Shown here: piece by piece, positions 44,978 to 53,207 of the stretch
Position numbering within the stretch: position 1 is the stretch's first letter
How the letters are laid out: each line of letters opens with the position of its first letter
Made by a program: the position numbers and the translations under genes
The notes under the pieces: generated by a model
The model's input: the letters and a program-made list of their open reading frames with translations, nothing else
What the model was told of the DNA's origin: nothing
Databases searched by the model: none
From: CAVWCQ01 sp963753545
Lineage (GTDB): Bacteria > Chloroflexota > Anaerolineae > Aggregatilineales > Aggregatilineaceae
Length of the DNA stretch: 64,000 nt
Assembly (NCBI GenBank): GCA_963753545.1
Contig: CAVWCQ010000008.1
Location: forward strand, 682,001 to 746,000
Reading direction: 5' to 3'

Positions 44978-45593
44978 AGCGAAAAACAAAAGCAGTTTCA
45001 CCGCGGAGAGCGCAAAGAGCGCGGAGAAAAGCAAGAAAGAGAAAAAGCAAAAGCAGTTTTACCGCGGAGAACGCGAAAGTGAATCAGTGAAAGTCTTTAC
45101 GGTGCTCATGAACGTTGTGAACCGCGAGCGCCCACCTCACCCCGGCTCAGCAAAAGCGGCTGAGACTCCCCTCTCCAGACGCGCTGGAGAGGGGGGAAAA
45201 GCCCGTTTATTCCATTCAATTTCGCGGACTCGCACAGAACGCGAAAACAAAAGCTGTTTCACCGCGGAGAGCGCAAAGAGCGCGGAGAAAAGCCAAGAGA
45301 GAAAAGCCAGATTTTAATTGGCGGGATGAAAATAAGCGCGCAGGGCTACGTCGCCACCGATTAAAATCGGTGTCTAGTGAGGAGAAAAAAGTCCACTAAA
45401 GGGACTCAGGACGGCCCCTTCAGTGGGCTTAGGGTGATGGCTGTCAAATGGAATGGGCGCATCGGGCGAATTGCCATTCGCCCCTACGAAAATGGACACA
45501 TCGCGCGCCTGTGCGACGAATCCGGTCCTTCTGCGTAATGATCTCTGACGGAAAAAGTGTTAGAATGCAGGACCGGATTGGATCAGAGAAAAA
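44978..45593. other. Spacer with several repeat families
   Basis: Contains ACCGC(G/A)GAGAGCGC repeats at about 44998-45070 and 45258-45300, the two-hairpin palindromic element at 45131-45197, an element with CACCGATTAAAATCGGTG at about 45322-45420 (partner at 27367), and GCATCGGGCGAATTGCCATTCGCCC near 45457-45482. No gene is seen. Confidence 0.65.
45131..45197. repeat. Palindromic element closest to the copy inside the nucleoside hydrolase gene
   Basis: CACCTCACCCCGGCTCAGC, AAAAGCGGCTGAGACT, then CCCCTCTCCAG...CTGGAGAGGGG. The first ~45 bases match 58225-58269 almost base for base, including the GCTCAGCAAAAGCGGCTGAG hairpin that differs from the GGCTGAACG form. Confidence 0.75.
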
Positions 45594-47532
45594 ATGGCGA
45601 CAATGATAGACACAGACCCCTTGCTGTCGCAGACGATTGGCAACTACAAAATAACAGGCCGCCTTGGACGGGGCGGAATGTCGACTGTTTACCGCGCCCG
45701 CCAGGAAAATATGGGCCGCGACGTGGCGATCAAAATGGTCAGCGCCGAACTGGCTGGAGATCCCCAGTTCCTGAACCGCTTCGAGCGGGAGGCGCGCGTG
45801 ATCGCGAACCTGGAACATCCCCGCATCCTGCCTGTCCACGAGTACGGGCACCAGGGCGGTTATTTTTATCTCGTCATGCGGTTGGTTGACGGCGAGTCGC
45901 TGCGCGAACGGTTGATGCATGGGCCGCTGTCGATGGCTAAGGCCGCCGACTTTTTGCGGCAGATCGCCAGCGCGCTCGATTATGCCCACGCGAAGGGCGT
46001 CATTCACCGCGATCTCAAGCCGAACAATATCCTGCTCGACAAGCTGGATAACATCTACCTGATGGATTTTGGCATCGCCAAACTGGTCGCTGCCTCGCAG
46101 CAGTTGACCGCGACGGGGATGGTCATGGGCACGCCTGCCTACATGGCCCCCGAATCGTGGCGCGGCGAAGCGGTGGATGCCCGCACGGACGTCTACGCGC
46201 TGGGCGTGATCCTCTACGAGATGGTGACAAGCCGCCCGCCTTTCGATTCCGATACGCCGTTCACGCTGATGTACAAACATCTCAATGACCAGCCGCCTAA
46301 CCCACGCGAATGGATGCCAAACCTGCCGGAACCCGTCGAAGCGGTGATTTTTAAGGGACTGGCGAAAGACCCGCAGGCCCGCTACCAGACCGCCGGGGAA
46401 TTAGCCGCCGACTTCAGCCGCGCCATTCACGGGGTCGAAGATCTGGTCGCGCCGCCGCTGCCTGTCGAAGAAGAGGATGAGGCCGAAGCGCCCGCGCAAA
46501 CACCGCCGGATGAGTTCGCCGCGCAGTCGACTGAGGGGCAGGCGCAGCACGATACGCCGCCGGAGGCCCCATCCGCTGCCGAAGAGCGCGCGCTGGCCCG
46601 TGATGAACTGGTCCCGATTCCACCGCCCGGCGCGATCAATCCGCCAGCATCCGTCTCGACCGGAGCGCGCACTGTTCCGCCGATTCCGGTTCCGGGGCGG
46701 GGAAGCGGGCGTGAGATGTGGCGTGAGAGAGGCCGCGATCGCCGGGGGGCATACCCCGCGGGGAATGCCGGACCTGCAAAGGCCGTCTACGCCCGGAGGC
46801 GGCACGCCAAAGCACCCGACTTTGCCCTTTGAAATTCCTGAGGACGCGCCGCCCGCCGTTAAAAATGCGCTGGAATGGGCCGCCGATAAGCTGGAGCATG
46901 TCAGCATTCCCGGATTCATCGCACCGCCCGTGCCCGAAGATGTTGAACTGCCGCCCCCGCCGCCGCCTTTGATCCCCGGCACAGACAGCCAGTGGGTCAT
47001 GCCGATCAAGGCGGAAGCATACAACGAGATCGGGCAGTTTCTGGCTCCCGGCGAACCGCTGATCGGCGCGATCTACCTGCGCGGCACGGCGGATTGGCGC
47101 ACGTGGCGTAAACTGATCATTGGTGGCATCGTCCTGCACATCGCTGGCGCGCTTCTGAACTTCGGGCCGCTCTCGGTGCTGGGCACGATTGCCTTCATTT
47201 ACCTGATCATCCAGGGGATACGCATCTGGAAGGGCAAGCAGGGCCAGTATTATGCCGGATTCACGCCGAGCCGCCTGATCCTGCTGCCGCTGAACCGCGA
47301 TCTGGTCCCGCAGGCTGACCACATGGAAGACGCGCCCTGGGATCGCATCACGCGGCTGCGCCTGACCGGGGATTATGCGTGGATCGAAGCTGCCGGGGCG
47401 GACGGCCTAACGGTGATGGCGGTACTCCCGGCGCAGGGCGTAGGCGATCTGGGCCGCCAGCGTAAATGGCTGTTCCGCAGCCCCATAACTACGATGCTGC
47501 GCGAAAAGGGCTTTGACATTCGCGATCAGTAG
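45594..47532 (+). CDS. Ser/Thr protein kinase with membrane-embedded C-terminal region (frameshifted)
   Basis: About 646 residues after joining. Hanks-type kinase in residues ~17-275: GRLGRGGMSTVYRAR (glycine loop), VAIKMV (Lys), HRDLKPNNILL (catalytic loop), DFGIAK, GTPAYMAPE and DVYALGVILYEM. A Pro/Glu-rich linker follows. One extra G in a GGGGGG run near 46748 breaks the frame, which resumes as HTPRGMPDLQRPSTPGGGTP and ends at 47532. The C-terminal part has a pair of membrane helices (LIIGGIVLHIAGALL, VLGTIAFIYLIIQGI) flanked by a PH-like strand pattern (LAPGEPLIGAIYLRG; GFTPSRLILLPLNRDL; WDRITRLRLTGDYAWIEAAGADGLTVMAVL). This architecture differs from PASTA-type kinases; the sensor may be membrane or lipid-facing. 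Confidence 0.83.
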
Positions 47533-47575
47533 GATCGCGGCAAGCAGCGCCCGTGCAACCTTCGCTTGCCTGGGT

Positions 47576-47742
47576 GTCAAGTTAAGAAATAGACGTTGTG
47601 GGCAGCGGGCGCACACCTCACCCCGGCTGAACGGAAAAGCATGTTCAGCCGACCCTCTCCAGACTTCACTGGAGAGGGTCAGGAGATGGCGCTTAACGGC
47701 CTACATTGACACGAATTGGGCGCGGCAAGCGGCGCCCCTACG
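47576..47742. repeat. Composite ~160-bp repeat
   Basis: Same order as the 38269 copy: GAAATAGACGTTGTGGG, GCGCACACCTCACCCC, GGCTGAACG...GTTCAGCC, GACCCTCTCC...GGAGAGGGTC, AGATGGCGCTTAACGGC, TTGACACGAATTGGGC and a GCGGCAAGCGGCGCCCCTACG end. Confidence 0.8.
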
Positions 47743-47776
47743 CAAACTTGCGCGATCACAATAGGATGAGTCATTG

Positions 47777-48613
47777 ATGCAAGATCCTCGCCCCATTGGT
47801 GTGATGGACTCTGGGGTCGGCGGCCTATCGGTCCTGCGCGAGATTCGCGCCCAACTCCCCGCCGAAGATATTGTCTACCTGGCCGATCAGGCGCATGTAC
47901 CCTATGGCCCGCGCCCGATAGAACAGGTGCGTGAGTTTTCCGAGGGCGTCGCCCGCTTTTTGATCGCAGGTGGAGCCAAAATGATCGTGGTTGCCTGCAA
48001 CGCGGCCAGCGCTGCCGCGCTCTACCATCTGCGGGCCACCTTCCCCGATATGCCGTTTGTCGGCATGGAACCTGCCGTTAAACCCGCCGCACAAAATACC
48101 CGATCGGGTGTGATTGGCGTGATTTCCACTGAAGCGACCTTTCAGGGCGCGCTGTATGCCAGCGTGGTCGGGCGCTTTGCTCAGAACATCCGGGTGGAAA
48201 AAGCCGCCTGTCCGGAATTTGTCCTGCTGGCTGAAGCAGGCGACACGACTTCCCCCGCCGCCCGCGCCGCCGTTCACCGCTATCTCGGACCGATGGTCAA
48301 CGCCGGGATCGACCAACTGGTGCTCGGCTGCACGCATTTTCCCTTCCTCAAAGAAGCGATCCAGGATGAAATTGGGCCGGGTGTGACGATTGTCGATCCG
48401 AGTCCCGCAGTGGCGGCGCAAACGGGGCGCGTGCTGGAACAACATGATCTGCAAAACGACCCGGCGCACGAGGGGCATGTCATCTACAACACGTCCGGCG
48501 ATCCGGCGGCCTTCAGGCGGGTGCTCGGGGCGCTGCTCGGATCGGAGATTGCGGAAGCGGCGGATATTCGGGCGGCGCAGTGGATCGATGGGCGGCTGTC
48601 CCCCGAAAACTGA
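47777..48613 (+). CDS. murI: Glutamate racemase
   Basis: Makes D-glutamate from L-glutamate for peptidoglycan, cytosolic. 278 residues. Motifs: GVMDSGVGGLSVLREI (catalytic Asp, about 9), VYLADQAHVPYGPR, VVACNAASAAAL (first catalytic Cys, usually in VACNTASA; here Ala replaces Thr), GVIGVISTEATF, and LGCTHFPFLKEAI (second catalytic Cys). ATG 47777 has AGGATGAG at good spacing. With LysM and SH3-like proteins elsewhere it supports a peptidoglycan wall. The next gene starts 24 bases downstream and may be co-transcribed. Confidence 0.95.
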   Translation: MQDPRPIGVMDSGVGGLSVLREIRAQLPAEDIVYLADQAHVPYGPRPIEQVREFSEGVARFLIAGGAKMIVVACNAASAAALYHLRATFPDMPFVGMEPAVKPAAQNTRSGVIGVISTEATFQGALYASVVGRFAQNIRVEKAACPEFVLLAEAGDTTSPAARAAVHRYLGPMVNAGIDQLVLGCTHFPFLKEAIQDEIGPGVTIVDPSPAVAAQTGRVLEQHDLQNDPAHEGHVIYNTSGDPAAFRRVLGALLGSEIAEAADIRAAQWIDGRLSPEN

Positions 48614-48637
48614 GAAGCAAGAGAAGAACGAGAAAGT

Positions 48638-49431
48638 ATGCACATTCCCGCTTATGAAATAATCGGCGCGGCGGACGAGACTAAACCCTGGCTGACGATG
48701 GTGCACGGCATGTCGCAGGATCGCCGCGTGTTTTCCGCGCAGATTCCCGTTTTTCGGCAGGATTTCCGGCTGCTGCTGATCGATCTGCCCGGTCATGGGC
48801 AGTCCGGCGCTGTGCCGGGCCCCTACGGACTCGCGGAGTTTGCGGCGGGCGTCCTGGCGGCGATGGATAAAGCCGGAGTGACCAGCACTTACTACTGGGG
48901 CACGCATACCGGATCGGGCATCGGGCTGCTGCTGGCGACGCGCCATGCAGAACGGTTTCAGTCGCTCGTGCTGGAAGGTGCCGACACTGCCGGGACGGGA
49001 TATGCCGTCAGTTACGCGCGATCTGGGCCGCGCCAAAATCACCGCCCGCGAACGGGGTCTGCAATCCGCCAAGGAAGAATGGTTCGCCTGCGCGGGCTGG
49101 TTCGAGGTGATCCGCCAGAATCCGGTAGAATGCCGCGCTGCCGAGCACTGGACGATGATCGCTGGCTTTCCGGGCGGCCCCTGGCTGGATACTTCTCCCG
49201 CGCAAACAGTCCCGCCCCTGGACGATCAGCTTGGGGGCATCACAAAGCCCGTCTTGATCATCAACGGCGAACAGCGACCTGGACGATTTTGTCCGGCTGG
49301 CTGATGAGTTAGAGCAGAAATTGCCGAACGTGCAGCGTGTTTCGATTGCGGGTGGGGGCGGCTTTCCGCTGTGGGAGTTCCCGGATCGGGTGAATGCGGT
49401 TGTCCGGCGATTCTTGACCCAAACGGGTTAG
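48638..49431 (+). CDS. Alpha/beta hydrolase (frameshifted twice)
   Basis: ATG 48638. Frame one carries WLTMVHGMSQDRRVF (oxyanion loop), LLIDLPGHGQSG, and GTHTGSGIGLLLATRHAERFQSLVLEG, where the nucleophile elbow reads G-T-H-T-G: the usual Ser/Asp/Cys is His, so classic hydrolase activity is doubtful. One extra base near 49015 moves to the frame with GRAKITARERGLQSAKEEWFACAGW, and another near 49272 to DLDDFVRLADELEQKLP...GGFPLWEFPDRVNAVVRRFL, ending TAG 49431. The late His (GGGGFPLWE) is also absent. Such degenerate members may bind ligands. It probably shares an operon with murI. Confidence 0.75.
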
Positions 49432-50009
49432 GTGGCTTCTCCGCTCAACTGCCTATAGGCCTCCACCAACCAGGGATGCACGACCTTCAGCGACTGGCGG
49501 CGCTCCCACAGATAGCGCAGATAGGCCAGCGCCGCCTGATCGATGGAGCGCTCCAATCCGGCGATCACGTCCGGCAGATAGGGCGGCTCCCCGCTCTGAT
49601 CCCAGGCGATCTTATCCGCCACGAACACGACCTTATCGAGTTGACTCGCGTCTTTTTTCAGCGTGGTATGGCAGCCGATGGCGCTCAGGATCGCTTCGTC
49701 CGTCACCTTAAAGATATCGCGCGCCACCACAACCGATAACTTCTGGTGGAGGATCATGGGGAAGGCTGCTTCTTCGGGCAGGATATCAATGCGGTTCTGC
49801 TGCGCAATCGTGAGGCGCTCCGAGGCGGGGTATATGGCGCTGATGTCGTGCAGCCACCCGGCGATCTCCGCCTGATCGGGATTCGCGCCGACTAACCGGG
49901 CGATGCGGCGCGCTTCGGCGGCGACGTTGGCGCAGTGCTGAGCGGTCTTGGAAAGGTTGTAGCCCGCTAAAAACGCGGGCACAGTATCGCGCAATTCGCC
50001 ATTAGCCAA
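49428..50009 (-). CDS. yqeK: YqeK-type HD-domain hydrolase (probable diadenosine tetraphosphatase)
   Basis: 193 residues. The HD-family metal motifs are H in AQHCANVAAEA, HD in AGWLHDISAIYP, H in MILHQKLSVV and D in DKVVFVADKIAW; CHTTLKKDASQLDKVVFVADKI is the YqeK signature. Known YqeK proteins cleave Ap4A to two ADP. In many genomes yqeK follows nadD and precedes rsfS; here it is the last gene of a set with a membrane protein, glycosyltransferase and methyltransferase, which is unusual. Its stop overlaps the convergent hydrolase stop by 4 bases. Confidence 0.88.
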   Translation of the reverse strand: MANGELRDTVPAFLAGYNLSKTAQHCANVAAEARRIARLVGANPDQAEIAGWLHDISAIYPASERLTIAQQNRIDILPEEAAFPMILHQKLSVVVARDIFKVTDEAILSAIGCHTTLKKDASQLDKVVFVADKIAWDQSGEPPYLPDVIAGLERSIDQAALAYLRYLWERRQSLKVVHPWLVEAYRQLSGEAT

Positions 50010-50019
50010 GGGGGCTGCC

Positions 50020-50722
50020 TTAACGGGCGCTGCTGGCTGCGGGCTGAACGATTGTCTCGCGCTGTGGAACGGGCTGCAAAACCGCTAACATGGCGAACAG
50101 GGTCACCAGGACAAACGCGCCGATATTGAGCATCCACCCGTACAGGTAATCGATCTTCACGACGTCGCTCACGAGACTTCGTGCTGTTGGTCGAGGCGCG
50201 CCCCAGCGTCTCATCGATATCGTTGATCTGCTGCAAGCTGTAGAATTTCCAGAAATGCAGGCCGAGCATCAGGATCACGATCCCAATCGCGACGAGCATC
50301 AGCGTTTTGCGCAGCGGCGGGCGGGCTATGCTGCTGGCGGCAAGCGCTGCGATCAGAATCGTGCCGACGGCAAAGCCAAAATACGTCGGGTCGCCTTCAA
50401 TATCCACCGGCTGGGGCAGGGCGGCGTCCCATTTTTTAGCGGAAAAATCAAGCAGATCGATCTTCGCCACGTCCTGAGCACTGTTGACCTGGGCTTTGGT
50501 TACGACCACGGTCAGTTTGATTTTGCCGTACTGCTTCATCAGGTCGCTGCCCGACACGCGGTAATCGTCCGAGCCGACATTGTAACTGACCATATCGTAG
50601 CCCTCGATGACCGGCGTTACGTCCTTGACGGTCATGTGAACCCAGGGCAGATAGAAGGCAATAAAGGTTATGACAGCAGCCACCAAAACCAGAATCGACC
50701 AGCGATGTTCTTTGAGGTTCAT
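50020..50722 (-). CDS. Membrane hypothetical protein (frameshifted)
   Basis: ATG 50722 overlaps the glycosyltransferase stop in an ATGA. Helices: WSILVLVAAVITFIAFYLPWV, YFGFAVGTILIAALAASSIA, TLMLVAIGIVILMLGLHFW, then after one extra base near 50185 a fourth, WMLNIGAFVLVTLFAMLAVLQPV. A soluble loop of about 75 residues sits between helices one and two and should be outside. The C-terminal tail is short (RETIVQPAASSAR). No family recognised. Its placement between a glycosyltransferase and YqeK hints at an envelope role only by context. Confidence 0.65.
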
Positions 50723-51736
50723 GTGTCCCCCTTCACAGCTTCGTCAATCACACTCAACAAACACGTTATATAGTTTTCGAAGGTGAACTGTTCAACCACA
50801 ATCTGTTTGGCTGCGGCACACACCTGCGCAATGGCGGTCGAGTTCGCCGGATCGAGAATGAACCGCAGTGCCGCCGCCAGTATCATCCGGTGAGCTATCC
50901 ACGATCCAGCCAGTGCGCCCGTGTTCGACATGATCACCGACACCAGGAGCACGCGTGATCACGGTGGGCTTCTCCATCCACATGGCATTTAAATAGGTCT
51001 GCTGCCCGGCGGCGCGAGTCAGGCCGCGCGCCATGGGTACAACGACCGCCGAGGCATGCTCCATCAACAGCATAAAGGTGCGGTGGGGCACGGTCCTGGC
51101 GGTGACGTTCGCCGGAAGATCGGTCCGGCCATCGAGGAGGCGGGTCGCAATCACAAATGGGGTGTCGGGCATCTGGCGGGCAGTTGCCAGCAGCAGATCG
51201 TAATCACGGTGAGCATTGCCGCCCGCAAATACATAACAGTCCAGATGGGCAAATTCGTCGGGAAGCGGCTCTTTTGCTTCGGGATCGTAGCTGTCCCGGC
51301 TGTGGATCGTAAAGAAATAGGGGCACAGCCGCATTTTCGCAGAGGATACGCCCCAGGTGGAGGGAAATAGTTGTAATTCCTCGGTGGATTGGATGGCGTA
51401 CAGTTGGATCGCTGGATCGGCCAGCCGGACCAGGAGCGCCTGAATTTTGCCCGGCAAACCCGCGCTGCGCTGCCACATGCACCCCGACAGGATGATCACC
51501 GGGCGGAAGCGCTTTGGAAACAGGCGGATGACAATCGAGGCCAGAAGATCGGGATGGAGACGACCAGCAGAGCTATCCAGGAGCAGCACCGACTCCCGGA
51601 TGGCGGACTGGAGAATTTGAACGAACACGCGGCCTTCATCGAGCAGGCTGGCCGGGGTGCGGATTGTTCGGGCGCGGGCCGCCCAGCGCGGGTCCTTGTC
51701 GTAATCAATGGTCGAAACAAAGCGTTGGTTGTCCAT
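50719..51736 (-). CDS. Glycosyltransferase, GT-B type (frameshifted)
   Basis: About 338 residues. The C-terminal Rossmann half follows group-1 glycosyltransferases: DCYVFAGGNAHRDYDLLLATARQMPDTPFVIAT, NVTARTVPHRTFMLLMEHASAVVVPMARGL, QQTYLNAMWMEKPTVITRAPGVGDHVEHGRTGWIVDSSPDD. GVGDHVEHGRTG matches the nucleotide-sugar site (E(x7)E region) typical of GT4. One extra base near 50885 breaks the frame, which resumes MILAAALRFILDPANSTAIAQVCAAAKQIV. The N-terminal half is short and less clear. It starts 9 bases after the methyltransferase stop, so they work in one unit, perhaps on a surface glycan or glycolipid. Confidence 0.8.
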
Positions 51737-51745
51737 ATGCCCTCC

Positions 51746-52465
51746 CTAAACGCGCTTGCAGCCCACGAGCAGGAGTCGGGTTGGGCCGTGCAGCCCGGTC
51801 TGGTGCAGCCGCTGCCGCAGGTCTTCGCCGCGCTGCCGGATATTTTCCGCGTTGGGCCGTGACTCGTTGATCGCGATCACCCGGTCGATCAGTTCGTCAA
51901 ACGATTGGATTGTGGGCACCTCGAAGGGGTCGCGATCCAGTTCCGCGATATCGAACAGCGCCAGATCGCACAGGCCCAGCCGCTGCGCCGTGTTGATGAT
52001 CGCCTGCCGGGTGAACATTTGACCGTGATAATACGGTTCTTCCGCGTCGATCCCGCCGTACCAGTCATGCAGGAGGATCGACGTCAACTGCGCCTCGGTC
52101 TGATCGCCGTCCTGGTAGCCTTCCTGCAAGACACCGTAGCCGCCCGGTTTGAGCACGCGCCGGAACTCGCTGATCACTTGATCCAGATGTTCCAGGTGGT
52201 GCAGCGCGCCGGACATGCTAACGATATCGAAGCTGGCATCGGGGAAATCGAGGGCTTCGGCGCTCATTTGTTTAAAGTGGATATTGGGCCGCTTAAAGAT
52301 GCTGGTTTCGTCATTCGACACCGAATCAAACGGATCGACGCCGATGATCTCCGTGTAGCTGGGCAGATTATCCGCCAGACGGTGGACAAAGCGCCCGCCG
52401 CCCGTTGCCAGATCCAGGGCGCGCCCTCCGGGCAGCCCACCAAGCGCCTGCTTAAAGACATCCAT
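51746..52465 (-). CDS. SAM-dependent class I methyltransferase
   Basis: 239 residues. SAM motif I is RALDLATGGGRFVHRLAD (E/DxGxGxG type, about 15-30); motif II Asp lies in IGVDPFDSV; motif III in SFDIVSMSGALHHLEHLDQVISEFRRVLKPGGYGVL, the class I pattern. GAGGAG precedes ATG 52465. It is the first gene of a four-gene minus-strand unit with a glycosyltransferase, a membrane protein and YqeK. The accepting molecule is not clear; small-molecule or lipid methylation fits the domain. Confidence 0.88.
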   Translation of the reverse strand: MDVFKQALGGLPGGRALDLATGGGRFVHRLADNLPSYTEIIGVDPFDSVSNDETSIFKRPNIHFKQMSAEALDFPDASFDIVSMSGALHHLEHLDQVISEFRRVLKPGGYGVLQEGYQDGDQTEAQLTSILLHDWYGGIDAEEPYYHGQMFTRQAIINTAQRLGLCDLALFDIAELDRDPFEVPTIQSFDELIDRVIAINESRPNAENIRQRGEDLRQRLHQTGLHGPTRLLLVGCKRV

Positions 52466-52541
52466 CCAGGTATGCTCCTCTGAAAGAAGAAAAACAATTT
52501 AACCTGCTCTAAACGGATACCCCAAGGAGTACCCAATATGC

Positions 52542-52707
52542 GTCAAGTGAAAAAATAGACGTTGCCGATCGCGGGCGCACACCTCACCCCGGCTGAACGG
52601 AAAAGCATGTTCAGCCGACCCTCGCCAACTTAAGTTGGAGAGGGTCCATAGATGGCGCTTAACGCCTTAAGTTGAGACGAATCGGGCACCCCAGGGAGTG
52701 CCCCTAC
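52542..52707. repeat. Composite ~160-bp repeat
   Basis: Third good copy: AAAATAGACGTTGCC, GCGGGCGCACACCTCACCCC, GGCTGAACG...GTTCAGCC, GACCCTCGCC...GGAGAGGGTC, AGATGGCGCTTAACGCC, AAGTTGAGACGAATCGGGC and a GGGAGTGCCCCTACG end. It ends at the HAD gene stop. Confidence 0.8.
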
Positions 52708-53207
52708 GACACAGCCAGCCCCGCGATCACCTCAGCCAGATCGAGCAGATCGCGCACCTCGGCGTGCGGTTGAAGGTCGCTTTCCGGCGCAGGCTTGCCC
52801 TCCGGGTTATACCAGATACTCCACAGCCCGGCCCGCCGCGCGGCGACCGCATCCTTTATATAATCGTCACCGACCATGACCGCCTCGTCGGGGCGGCAGT
52901 CGCAGGCTTCGATCAGCGACCAGAAGAACGCTGGATCGGGCTTGCTGAGTCCGGTTTGGACGGTGGTCTGGACGACATCAAAATAGCCATCCACACCGAG
53001 CCGCTGCATCGCGCCGCGCACCTGTTTGGGCGTGGACATATTGGCATTGCTGCCAATCGCCATCCGGTAGCGCGAGCGCAGGGCGGCGAGCATTTCCGGC
53101 GCATGGGGCATGGCTTCGACGCGGGGCCAATCGACCATCGGGCCGCTGTAGTCCTCGAACTCCCGCATGATCGTGCCGCCCCAGTCGAAAATGACCCAAC
53201 AAATCAT
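52704..53207 (-). CDS. HAD family hydrolase
   Basis: 167 residues. Motif I is VIFDWGGTI: the first Asp (nucleophile) is present, but the usual second Asp of DxD is Gly, seen in some HAD subgroups and in phosphatase-inactive members. Motif II is in MAIGSNAN, motif III Lys in GLSKPDPAFF and motif IV in AVMVGDDYIKDAVAARRAG. The cap is small. The gene overlaps the histidine kinase stop by 4 bases (ATGA at 53204-53207), so translation is coupled. Substrate unknown; pairing with a kinase may be accidental or may mean a phosphatase in the same circuit. Confidence 0.87.
   Translation of the reverse strand: MICWVIFDWGGTIMREFEDYSGPMVDWPRVEAMPHAPEMLAALRSRYRMAIGSNANMSTPKQVRGAMQRLGVDGYFDVVQTTVQTGLSKPDPAFFWSLIEACDCRPDEAVMVGDDYIKDAVAARRAGLWSIWYNPEGKPAPESDLQPHAEVRDLLDLAEVIAGLAVS

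Noticed and set aside
7787..50950. Programmed +1 frameshifting as the cause of the many broken genes
   Set aside because: The sites share no slippery sequence, no stop-codon context and no common gene type, and three shifts go the other way. Excess insertions fit sequence error better.
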